Part shown: positions 26,515 to 34,955 of the stretch, one piece after another
Layout of the letters: each line of letters starts with the position of its first letter
How positions within the stretch are numbered: position 1 is the first letter of the stretch
Source: Okeania sp. SIO1I7
Lineage (GTDB): Bacteria; Cyanobacteriota; Cyanobacteriia; Cyanobacteriales; Microcoleaceae
Assembly: GCA_010672585.1 (NCBI GenBank)
Contig: JAAHGF010000008.1
Location: 692,998-756,997, forward strand
Direction of reading: 5' to 3'
DNA length: 64,000 nucleotides
Notes under the pieces: generated by a model
The model's input: only the letters and a program-made list of their open reading frames with translations
Database searches by the model: none
Told to the model about the DNA's origin: nothing
Position numbers and translations under genes: made by a program

Positions 26515-27915
26515 CTAAATCCGGTCTAGATGATGACAAACTCTTTGAGCAAATAAATTTTCTTGAGGACTAGATTGAGACTTATAACTGTCTGATTCTA
26601 CTTCTTGAAATACTCTATTTATTTGTTCATCTAGAGCAATTTCTATTTTTTTGTCTATAGTTTTTAGATGTTGTGGGTCTGCATAATCTTGAGCAATATC
26701 TAAAATTCGACCGCGCAAACTAATTAATAATTCCTGTCTAATATCAGCCCGAAAAGATTTTAATTTTAGTAATCGAGTTACTTGATATTGTGCTTTTAAA
26801 CCCACATTTTGAGCAATTTCTGTCATTGATTTTCCCTGACAATGATATAGATGCAACGCTTGGAGAAATTGTTCCAATTTTTGGTTTTTTCTTCTCTTTA
26901 GTAATTGCATCCAAGTATCAGTCACTTTAGCTATAGCATCATCTAAACTTAAAAGAAATTGCTTTCTATAATTGCTTAAAAATTCATTTTGTTCATCTAT
27001 AGTATCAGCTTCTTGAACAAGAGAAATCTGATTATCTAAAGATTTCTGGTTAGAAGTATCTAATGGTATTGTCGGTAGAGAACCACTTCTCACAGAAATT
27101 CGATATTCTCGTACTTGAGAAGCCAGGTCTTGCAATTTAGTAAATACTTGCTTTGGAGAAATATTTTTACCAGTTTTAGTTTTGATTAATTGAGCAATTT
27201 GTTCTAATTGTTCTGTGGTTGGTGGTAAGCATTTTCTCCCTGCTCTTGACAAACTTTTTTGGCGACGTTGCGCCCGATAAATAGCATGATAACTTGATAA
27301 AAGATCGATACTTTCCCGAATTTCAAAAGCAGTAAAATGATAAAAGACGGAGAAGATTTTCTCTAGTTGTTTGGGAGGAGTATCATTCAGAATTGCCCAA
27401 TCACTAATTAAATAGACTCCACATTCTAGTAAGAAACTATTAAGTTCAGGATGCTGTTTAACTTTTCTAGTTGTCCAGCTAGCTAAATTGCTTTGATTTG
27501 GGTTAAAACTTTGGAGAATTTCTTGGGCAAAAGAACAAGAAGAAGTTTTATTTTTTTGACTAGAAATTCTGCCATCATCGGTCAAAACATAAGGAAATAA
27601 ATTTTGGCTAGTAAAGCCATAATTTTTACCAAAATTAGTGGCTAATTGTTGACAAACTCGGTCAATTTGCCAAGAGATAAAACAGAGAAGACAGCGTTCT
27701 GCTAATAAAGAATCTCTCTCTAGATTAGTATCTGAATTATCTTGCACCCATGCTAAAAGTTGACGCTGAATATTAATGTCCGAAATTTCACTATCTGTTA
27801 CATACTCTGGAAAATTTAAGGTAAAAAATTGTTTTGCCTCTGTAATTTCCAGGATTTGACGAGACCCAGAACTATTAATTTTAATCTGTTTCCAGTATTT
27901 AGAAGCAGTACTCAT
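26515..27915 (-). CDS. Sigma-factor-like HTH protein
   Basis: This is a 466-aa soluble protein with no signal peptide. The C-terminal third (LEQFLQALHLYHCQGKSMTEIAQNVGLKAQYQVTRLLKL, about 350-390) is a helix-turn-helix like sigma-70 region 4. The N-terminal part is helical (RQLLAWVQDN...RCLLCFISWQIDRVCQQLA) and could correspond to a degenerate sigma region 2. Proteins of this type in cyanobacteria are often labelled sigma-70-family or hypothetical; real sigma activity is unproven. It is followed on the same strand by DUF1822, 260 bp away. A role as dedicated regulator of the DUF1822/TPR/CHAT neighbourhood is inference. Confidence 0.55.
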   Translation of the reverse strand: MSTASKYWKQIKINSSGSRQILEITEAKQFFTLNFPEYVTDSEISDINIQRQLLAWVQDNSDTNLERDSLLAERCLLCFISWQIDRVCQQLATNFGKNYGFTSQNLFPYVLTDDGRISSQKNKTSSCSFAQEILQSFNPNQSNLASWTTRKVKQHPELNSFLLECGVYLISDWAILNDTPPKQLEKIFSVFYHFTAFEIRESIDLLSSYHAIYRAQRRQKSLSRAGRKCLPPTTEQLEQIAQLIKTKTGKNISPKQVFTKLQDLASQVREYRISVRSGSLPTIPLDTSNQKSLDNQISLVQEADTIDEQNEFLSNYRKQFLLSLDDAIAKVTDTWMQLLKRRKNQKLEQFLQALHLYHCQGKSMTEIAQNVGLKAQYQVTRLLKLKSFRADIRQELLISLRGRILDIAQDYADPQHLKTIDKKIEIALDEQINRVFQEVESDSYKSQSSPQENLFAQRVCHHLDRI

Positions 27916-28199
27916 TCACTTTTAGATTTGAGATTAATAAAAATGGACAATTATCCAGATATATTAGCTTATAGCAGAAGAAATAAGGAAGAAGGAAAAG
28001 TATTACGTTGTCTTAGTTTTAAACTCTCGATCTTTCCTAACCTTTGCTTCGACTGCTATAAAACATTAAGCCGTAAGATATTCAATCCACAATGCTGATT
28101 ATTGTTAATTGTATAATCTTTTTCCTGGTCAAAAGTTGGCTTTAATATCAGGGTAGTTATCCCGTCAATTAGAACATATTTCTATATTCCTAGAGGTTA

Positions 28200-28689
28200 T
28201 GCAATATTTGTGGAAGGAAGAAGGAAGAGGAAAGAGGGAAGAGGGAAATGCTTTGTTCGCTGTTGTCTGTTATACCATTTCTCAAAAAGAATGCTATACT
28301 TATGCAAAACTTCAATGATTAAGTAATTAGTAGGATTTAATAACGTTTTGAGCGATTATTAGCTAGTAGGAGAGAATAGGGAACAGGGAATAGGTAGGGA
28401 CGTTGTATGCAACGTCCCTACAGATTAGTTCGTTCATGGGTTGTTCGGAAACAAGTAATGAAAGGGTGTTTATAATTCATTTCTTGATTACAGTTCGCCC
28501 AAATATCTTACAGCGTTTTTCAAATTGATGAACCACATCTTCGTAAGCAAAACCTTGTAGGGAGGTTCTATGGAACGTCTCTACTGTGGTCTACCCAATG
28601 AAAACCGCTGTAATTCATAGTTTGATTCACCAACGCCGATTTTTCTTTACTTCTTTCTTCCCTCTTCCCTCTTCCTTCTTCCTTCTTCC
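28200..28689. repeat. Repeat-filled spacer (palindrome and TTACAGCG element)
   Basis: Bases 28213-28250 are GGAAGAA/GGGAAGA arrays. Bases 28270-28370 resemble the ATACCAATTT element. Bases 28394-28421 are a near-perfect palindrome (GTAGGGACGTTG-TATGCAACGTCCCTAC), repeated with its AGATTAG flank at 50157-50184. Bases 28508-28614 are a TTACAGCG..CGCTGTAA inverted-repeat element carrying a second GTAGGGA..TCTCTAC hairpin; relatives lie at 41903-42011, 50387-50496 and 52849-52958. Bases 28650-28687 are CTTCTTC heptads. No gene. Confidence 0.65.
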
Positions 28690-30333
28690 CTAAACTATAA
28701 CTTGATTAGGATTAGCTGTATCGGTAATTATAAATTCCACTTGGTCAGGACTTAAAAAAGGATTAGCACTCAAAACTAAAGCAGCTACACCAGCAACATG
28801 AGGCGCCGCCATTGATGTACCACTTAGATTTCCCAAATCATTATTAGGAAAAGTTGAATAAATATTTTCTCCAGGAGCAACAACATAATTTAGTGTTGTT
28901 GACCCAGCACGGTTAGAAAAGTCACTAATTCTACCTGTAATATCTGTTGACCCAACTGCAATTCCCCATTGTTGTAGATTATTAGCTGGATATTCAGGAA
29001 AACTACTACCCTCATTACCTGCTGACATAACTACCACAACTCCTCTTTCTGTTGCGTAACGGATGGCATCATCTACTACAGGAGAATAAAAATCTCTCCC
29101 AAAGCTCATATTGATTACATGGGCACCATTATTAACTGCATAGTAAATACCAGCAGCAGCATCATTAGGTAGAATTGTCTCAAAATTTCCTACTTTAACA
29201 GGCATAATTTTAGCATTAGGAGCAATTCCTGTAATTCCTACGCCATTTTGTTGAGCGGCGATCGTACCTGCAATATGAGTACCGTGACCAAAAAAGTCCA
29301 TCGGGTCATTATCATTATTGATAATATCCCATCCCCTAACATCATCTACATATCCATTACCATCGTCATCAAAACCATTGTTAGGAATTTCATTGATGTT
29401 ACTCCAGATATTACCTGCTAAATCAAAGTGATTGTAGTCTACCCCACTATCTATCACTGCTACTACAATACCTTGCCCGGTATAACCTTGACTCCAGACT
29501 TCGGGAGCATTAATTGCTTCGACATCCCAATTATTAAAATCAAAAACTTCAGGAAAGGGAGTTGGTGCATTAATAGTTTGAGCAACTGCTGCACTTGCAT
29601 CAACTAAACCATATCCATAGATACTATTATAACCACCTGAATTAAATGAAGATCCAGAATTAAATGAAGGTGTTGCTGACAGACTCAGATTATAATTTGT
29701 ATCTCCACTGTATTGACTTACTTTAACGTAATAAGTACCAGGGTCTAAATTAGACACATTAATTTCTTCGGAAGCGCTACCAGAAGCAATGGAATAATCA
29801 ATTATTTCTTCAAAACCATCGTTATTTTTGTCTTCGAGCAAGTCTACATCAGCATCTGCACTCAAACCAGATAAAAATAAGTTAAAGTCACTGGTTGTAT
29901 TCAAACGGAAACGATAATAGTCTACGGAGTCGAAGTCACCTACAAAATCATTCCAAGTTTGATTGGTATTCAAAACCCCAATATCGCGAGCGCTTATCAA
30001 GGTGTCATCTGACTGTGGGAATGGGTTGATTTGACTTGCTATTCTCTGAGAGTCAATTAATTCACCAGTTAGTATATCTGTTCCGGAATGGTTTTCGATA
30101 ACTTCAGTTTGAGATTCTGGGTAAGGAGTAATATTACTGTTGATGTGTGGGGGGAAGTTTATTTCATCTGTAGCAATTTTATCTGTTAAGATATTATTAA
30201 CAGATAAAATTTCTTCTTCATAACTTTCATAACTATTTAATTGTTTGGGTTCGGGTATGATAGAAATGTTATTCACATCAATAACTGGAAGAAGATTATC
30301 GGTAGAATTTTCAGGATAGTTTGAAGGAAACAT
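28690..30333 (-). CDS. Subtilisin-family (S8) serine protease with N-terminal PPC domain
   Basis: From ATG 30333 the protein has 547 residues. A pre-peptidase C-terminal (PPC) type beta domain comes first (NQTWNDFVGDFDSVDYYRFRL...), then the S8 catalytic domain with all three residues: Asp in VVAVIDSGVDYNH (near 29450), His in GHGTHIAGTIAA (near 29270) and Ser in GTSMAAPHVAGVAAL (near 28810). DDDGNGYVDD-type acidic loops suggest Ca2+ binding. No clear signal peptide is visible from this start. The frame is open to 30474, but those 47 codons are mostly the translation of a GGGAATA repeat array (PYSLFPI units), so I prefer the shorter start. It lies between the sigma-like gene and the TPR-CHAT gene on the same strand. 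Confidence 0.85.
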   Translation of the reverse strand: MFPSNYPENSTDNLLPVIDVNNISIIPEPKQLNSYESYEEEILSVNNILTDKIATDEINFPPHINSNITPYPESQTEVIENHSGTDILTGELIDSQRIASQINPFPQSDDTLISARDIGVLNTNQTWNDFVGDFDSVDYYRFRLNTTSDFNLFLSGLSADADVDLLEDKNNDGFEEIIDYSIASGSASEEINVSNLDPGTYYVKVSQYSGDTNYNLSLSATPSFNSGSSFNSGGYNSIYGYGLVDASAAVAQTINAPTPFPEVFDFNNWDVEAINAPEVWSQGYTGQGIVVAVIDSGVDYNHFDLAGNIWSNINEIPNNGFDDDGNGYVDDVRGWDIINNDNDPMDFFGHGTHIAGTIAAQQNGVGITGIAPNAKIMPVKVGNFETILPNDAAAGIYYAVNNGAHVINMSFGRDFYSPVVDDAIRYATERGVVVVMSAGNEGSSFPEYPANNLQQWGIAVGSTDITGRISDFSNRAGSTTLNYVVAPGENIYSTFPNNDLGNLSGTSMAAPHVAGVAALVLSANPFLSPDQVEFIITDTANPNQVIV

Positions 30334-30378
30334 AGTTTTTTTGGGGTAGATAGTACAAATATTTTTATGTCTATAGCA

Positions 30379-30434
30379 GGGAATAGGGAATAGGGAATAG
30401 GGAATAGGGAATAGGGAATAGGGAATAGGGAATA
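30379..30434. repeat. GGGAATA x 8 tandem array
   Basis: Eight perfect copies of the 7-mer GGGAATA lie just upstream of the subtilisin start. Because 7 is not a multiple of 3, changes in copy number would shift any frame that used the upstream ATG. Confidence 0.9.
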
Positions 30435-30514
30435 GGGGAAAAACATTTTCCTGTCTGAGGTTCATCATCAGCAAGTCCTCAGCAACTTGTTACTTTGAGA
30501 TATAAAAGTCGCCA

Positions 30515-30780
30515 GGCGTTGCTGAATTGAAGTATGAATGCGCGATTGTTTGGCTCTAATCAAGCCCCCGCGCATCCCCCATCGTTCAAAAGCGAAGCAT
30601 CCTCTGGCTTCCCATCCTTCAAATGCGCAGCATCCTCTGGCTTTCCCCCTTCCCAAGGGGGACGGGAGGGGGATTTCCAAGGGGGACGGGAGGGGGATTC
30701 CAAGGGGGACTTTTAGAGTTTTATTCCCCCCAAAATTGGGGGGTAGGGGGGCTTGCATCATACCCAGAATCAGCAACGCC
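30515..30780. mobile_element. GGCGTTGCTGA MITE, copy 2, with 8-bp target duplication
   Basis: It is 266 bp with perfect ends GGCGTTGCTGA/TCAGCAACGCC. AGTCGCCA flanks it on both sides (30507-30514 and 30781-30788). The interior repeats a GGGGGACGGGAGGGGGATTC unit. The flanking sequence, with the element removed, is itself repeated at 31118-31450, giving an internal reference. Confidence 0.9.
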
Positions 30781-30994
30781 AGTCGCCATTACTGTATTTG
30801 ACTTATGAAATAGCTCAAACAGCAGAATATTACTAATCAAGCTTTTTTCTTATTCCTTCTTCTCTCTTTCTTCTTCTATTATATAAAAGGAAACCTCAAC
30901 CTCTTTCGCATCAACATATATCTGATTGATTAGAGGTTATGCACAAAAAAAACTCGGTTAATTTCAGTAACCGGGTTTCTAATTTTATAGATAT

Positions 30995-31109
30995 TAGTAC
31001 TTACGCATTACAACGTATTTTAGTCATTGCGATCGACAGGGTTTGCGGAGCATTCAGGGACGGAAAGCAATCTCAAATCCTACTTTTTCCTACCTCATGG
31101 GTAAGTCCT
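30995..31109. mobile_element. Longer relative of the AGGACTTACGCA element
   Basis: It starts GTACTTACGCATTAC and ends TGGGTAAGTCCT in inverted form, with a different, non-coding interior (TTTGCGGAGCATTC). A weaker inverted pair, AACTCGGTTA..TAACCGGGTT, lies just before it at 30951-30975. Confidence 0.55.
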
Positions 31110-31146
31110 GAGAAATAAAAGTCGTCATTACTGCATTTGACTTATG

Positions 31147-31294
31147 GGCGTTGCTGAATTGAAGTATGAATGTGTGATTGTTTGGTTCTGGTAAGCCCCC
31201 TAAATCCCCCAAAATTGGGGGACTTTTAGAGCTTTATTCCCCCCAAAATTGGCTTGCTCGGGGGGCTTGCATCATACCCAGAATCAGCAACGCC
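31147..31294. mobile_element. GGCGTTGCTGA MITE, copy 3, with 8-bp target duplication
   Basis: It is 148 bp with the same perfect ends as copies 1 and 2. GACTTATG flanks it on both sides (31139-31146 and 31295-31302). The homologous, uninserted sequence at about 30798-30810 reads TTGACTTATGAAATAG with a single GACTTATG, which proves the duplication. Confidence 0.9.
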
Positions 31295-31328
31295 GACTTA
31301 TGAAATAGCTCAAACAGCAGGATATTAC

Positions 31329-31425
31329 CGAATAATTAATAATTAATAATTAATAATTAATAATTAAATAATTCGCGCCTTGAAGCCTCCCCTTTTAAGG
31401 TAATTATCCATTATCCATTAATGAA
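31329..31425 (+). mobile_element. TTAC-targeted element, copy 2 (97-bp minimal form)
   Basis: It follows GATATTAC and runs CGAATAATTAATAATT... through CGCGCCTTGAAGCCTCC, then directly to the right end GGTAATTATCCATTATCC..TTAATGAA. The homologous empty site at about 30824-30840 reads AATATTACTAATCAAGC, so the borders are exact and no bases are duplicated. It keeps only the two ends of the longer copies. Confidence 0.85.
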
Positions 31426-31556
31426 TAATCAAGCTTTTTCTTCTTTATTCCCTCCTGACTCCTGACTTCCCCTCCCCTCCACGGTCGGGGTAGGGGTTAG
31501 GGGTGGGTTGACTCCTAAGTAATTAAGATTAATACCGTACACTAATTCAACAATGC

Positions 31557-34463
31557 CTAAAATCCATTTCCCATCAAGATAAATGATGACCAATAGTAAG
31601 GATTATTTGCTTCTTTATCCTTTCCAGTAATCATATTTATTTGGGCTTCCCGCAATGCTTCTGTTTTACTTTTTCCTTCTTGTAAAACTGTGTAAAAAGT
31701 ATTCATTAATTGAGCTGAATCATCATTCACTCGCCACAAGGAGGTAACTATTGCTTCAACTCCAGCATTTTGCATTTGATAACCAAAACCGACTATTTCT
31801 TCTCCATTACCTATTTGTCCGCCAATGTTAGTTTCGGAAGCACTTAATACGACTAAATCTACATCCGGTAATGACCAACTTTCCATATCGCGCAGAGTTA
31901 CCCGATCGCCGTCTCCAAATAATATAAAAGAGTCTTCTGGTTTCCCATTTCCTGTTTCTCCATTTAATAAGACAACGGGGGTGTCTAAATGTACAATATT
32001 GTAGTCATTAAAACTACTAATTGTTGTTTCAGAACTAAATTCACTGTTGACAAGTTTACGAGAACCAGGAATTGTTTCTGCTAAATTTTCGACTAATTTG
32101 ACTGTTGTTGGTGTTAATTCAACTTGGCGAGTTCCTACCTGAACTTGATAATTACCTTCGGTTAAAGCTGCTGCTAATACACGGGGTTGATTCTTAGGTT
32201 GAGTCTCAAAATTGGTTAGACTAGCTGCAATTATATTATTCACACCAAAACTTTCTACTAACCATTTTTCTCCGTCATAAAGTGCTGCTAAAGGAAGATA
32301 ATGTAGTTGATTATCTGGTGCATAAAGAATAGTATTAGCATTTGCTTTAATTAATTCATTTTCTATTGGTTTGATTAACCAATTATAGAGTTTTTCCGCA
32401 GAATCTTTGACATCTCCAACCGGAGTCAAAATTGTTTGCCGAAACTCAGCGATCGCCCCTTCAATTTCTTCTGCTTTTACTTCTACGGTTTTGTGTATTG
32501 GGTCGCCTTCTGCTTTGATTAATACTAATTCTAATTTATCTGCCAATATTAACGGATAAAATAGCACTGTTCCAGGTAATTTTTGTAATTTTGCTTGCAA
32601 ATTCTTAAATTCTGGAAAATCTTCTTTTAAATTATTTTTGTCAATCTCCCGTTCTAAAATATCTGTTGTTTCTTCAGTCAGGATTTGTTCTTCAGCAGCT
32701 AATAGTTTAACTCCGGTTGCTGTTGCTTCATTCCCCTTAATATTCCCTAGATAATTATCTAATTCTTGAATTTTCAACAAATCTAATACTTGTTGAGCTT
32801 CCACAATACGTTCTTGTTGTAATAGTAAACCTGCTAAATTTCGATAAATTTCTTCAGGCTTTTCTAAAAAACTTTTCTGGCTTTCCTGACTCCGCATATC
32901 TTCATTCAAATTAACAGCTTGCTTGTAAAAAACCACTGCTAATTCTGGTTTTTCCTGAGTTGCTAATATTGTGCCTAACTGCTCATAAATTTTACCCTCT
33001 TTAACGGTTTTTTCACTCTCTTTATATATTGCTAATGCTTGCTCTAAATTTTCTAAAGCTTGGGGATATTGTCTGAGCTGAAATAAAGAATCTCCTATTC
33101 CTTGATAAGCCACAGCAACAGCATTTTTATCTTCTTTATCTGGTAAATTATTCAAAGCAAGTTTATGATAATTCAGAGCAATAGAATAATCGCCAGAACT
33201 ATAATAAGCTTCACCCAAAGCATTCAAATTGGCAGCAATAATCGACTTTTCCCCTACTTCTTTATTCATAGGCAAAGCCTTTAGTAAAACTTGCTTGGCT
33301 TTATCATTTTCACCCAAACGGTTATAAACTTTCCCTAAACCAAGAGTTGCTTTACCTTCACCCGCCTTATCTTCTGCTTCCTGATAAAAAGCTAAACTTT
33401 GTTCATAAATTGATTGTGCTTTAGCATCTTCTCCTATCTCATAATAAGCATCACCCAAATAATCCAAAGCCTCTAATTGAGCAGTTTTATCTTCCGCAAC
33501 TTTAGCAGCTTCCAACCCTTTTTCATAAACCTCTAATGCTTGAACATCATCCCCTTGCTTTTCATAAAGTTTCCCCATAAAACCATAAATTCGCCCCACA
33601 CTTCTTTGGTCGCCAATACTTTCTAACATCGCCACAGCTTGCCGAAAATATTTCAGAGCTTCAGAATCTTCACCCTTTTCCCGATAGACAAAACCTATAT
33701 TATTTAATAACCGACCAACTCCAGCATTATCATTAATTTCCCTACGCACAGTTAAAGCTTTTTGATATGTTTCCAAAGCTTTGTCATAATTACCCATCCG
33801 AAAGTAAACCACTCCCATATTGTTGAGAGTACGTCCTCTATTTCGGCGATCGCCCACTTCTTCACGAATAGTCAGCGCTTGTTCATAAAATTCAAGTGCT
33901 TGGTCAAGTTGTCCCTGACTGGCCTTAACTGCAGCAATATTATGCAATGACTCTCCTTCATTAGGACGGTCATTCACTGCTTGAGAAATATCTAAAGCTT
34001 CTTGATGTAGATTTAACGCTTGGGAAAATTCCCTCTGTCGTTGATAGGTAAAACCAATAAGGTTCAGAGTTTCCGATATCCCTGGGCGGTCATTTATTTT
34101 TCGGCGAATAGTTAAAGCTTGTTGCAAAACATCTAAAGCTTGTGCATATTCCCTTTGGTTAACATAAACATCCCCCATATTATTCAGGGTTTGGGCAATT
34201 CCGGCCTGGTCTCCCAGCTCCTTACGAATGGCTAAAACTTTTTCATAGCTTTCGAGTGCCTCATCAAATTTTCCTGTCCGAAATTGTTCCAGACCTGTTC
34301 CAAATAACTTATCTGCTTCAGCCTTGGAGGCAGAAGATTCTGGCGAACTTTCTACTTCGGGAGTTTGGGCCAAGACATTCGAGATATTTGTGATGGTCGG
34401 TACTGGAAAAAGAATAATAGCGATCGCGCTCAAGTAACTAAGGTAGAGATAGGAATTCTTCAC
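31557..34463 (-). CDS. Secreted TPR-CHAT protein with substituted catalytic His and Cys
   Basis: This is a 968-aa protein. A signal peptide is visible at 1-33 (LSAIAIILFPVPTITNISNVLAQ). About twelve TPR units fill residues 50-560 (GKFDEALESYEKVLAIRKEL and similar). A CHAT (caspase-HetF-associated TPR) domain fills the last 350. CHAT peptidases use a His in HxxTH and a Cys in LSACET. Here the motifs read HLDTP (Pro829 at the His position) and LSASET (Ser876 at the Cys position), so it should not be proteolytic. The fold motifs are intact (TSLWRVNDDSAQLMNTFY, NPYYWSSFILMGNG). It starts with GTG after an AGGAGG site. A scaffold or pseudo-enzyme role outside the cytoplasm is inference. Confidence 0.85.
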   Translation of the reverse strand: MKNSYLYLSYLSAIAIILFPVPTITNISNVLAQTPEVESSPESSASKAEADKLFGTGLEQFRTGKFDEALESYEKVLAIRKELGDQAGIAQTLNNMGDVYVNQREYAQALDVLQQALTIRRKINDRPGISETLNLIGFTYQRQREFSQALNLHQEALDISQAVNDRPNEGESLHNIAAVKASQGQLDQALEFYEQALTIREEVGDRRNRGRTLNNMGVVYFRMGNYDKALETYQKALTVRREINDNAGVGRLLNNIGFVYREKGEDSEALKYFRQAVAMLESIGDQRSVGRIYGFMGKLYEKQGDDVQALEVYEKGLEAAKVAEDKTAQLEALDYLGDAYYEIGEDAKAQSIYEQSLAFYQEAEDKAGEGKATLGLGKVYNRLGENDKAKQVLLKALPMNKEVGEKSIIAANLNALGEAYYSSGDYSIALNYHKLALNNLPDKEDKNAVAVAYQGIGDSLFQLRQYPQALENLEQALAIYKESEKTVKEGKIYEQLGTILATQEKPELAVVFYKQAVNLNEDMRSQESQKSFLEKPEEIYRNLAGLLLQQERIVEAQQVLDLLKIQELDNYLGNIKGNEATATGVKLLAAEEQILTEETTDILEREIDKNNLKEDFPEFKNLQAKLQKLPGTVLFYPLILADKLELVLIKAEGDPIHKTVEVKAEEIEGAIAEFRQTILTPVGDVKDSAEKLYNWLIKPIENELIKANANTILYAPDNQLHYLPLAALYDGEKWLVESFGVNNIIAASLTNFETQPKNQPRVLAAALTEGNYQVQVGTRQVELTPTTVKLVENLAETIPGSRKLVNSEFSSETTISSFNDYNIVHLDTPVVLLNGETGNGKPEDSFILFGDGDRVTLRDMESWSLPDVDLVVLSASETNIGGQIGNGEEIVGFGYQMQNAGVEAIVTSLWRVNDDSAQLMNTFYTVLQEGKSKTEALREAQINMITGKDKEANNPYYWSSFILMGNGF

Positions 34464-34955
34464 TGTAGGAGTCCTCCTAATTTACGGCAAGTGATAGATT
34501 TTGGATAGAACTGTAACTTTAAAGACCATATAATCTGAATCTGGCCATTTAACATTATGGGTCTTACCCTATATTCTCTTAAAAGATATTTTGTACTATT
34601 TTGTCTCTCTCAGATTCTAGTTATTAGAAATTTTTGTGTATTAGGGAGTTGATTTCGGATGAGTAGGACTTATACTACTTTTAATCAAAAAATTTCAGTG
34701 TAAAATAAGAACCAATAAATTATAGAAATACATGAAATGATAGATTTATTTGCCTTTATATCCTTTTTTTTCAAAAAAATCATTCTGACAGTTGCATTTT
34801 TACACTACCAATAAATTTCGCTGGAAAATAGGAAATAATTTTGATTAGTATTAGAATACTGTACTCAAAAATCATCTACAATATTTTCTTATACATTTAT
34901 ATTCTATAGCTTTCAATTTTGATTTCCCTAATTCTTTATTCAATTGGTATTAAAA
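34464..34955. other. Divergent promoter region
   Basis: This AT-rich spacer separates the minus-strand TPR-CHAT gene from the plus-strand PatA-like pair. I see no repeat element, RNA or open frame in it, which is unusual in this window. It should hold promoters for both sides, but no boxes are convincing by eye. Confidence 0.4.

Noticed and set aside
30468-30808. Several overlapping frames of 60-102 codons on both strands
   Set aside because: They lie inside the GGCGTTGCTGA MITE and reflect its lack of stop codons in G/C-rich runs.
31557-34463. TPR-CHAT as part of a type III-E CRISPR (Craspase) system
   Set aside because: No gRAMP or CRISPR array is present, the protein has a signal peptide, and its catalytic residues are changed.
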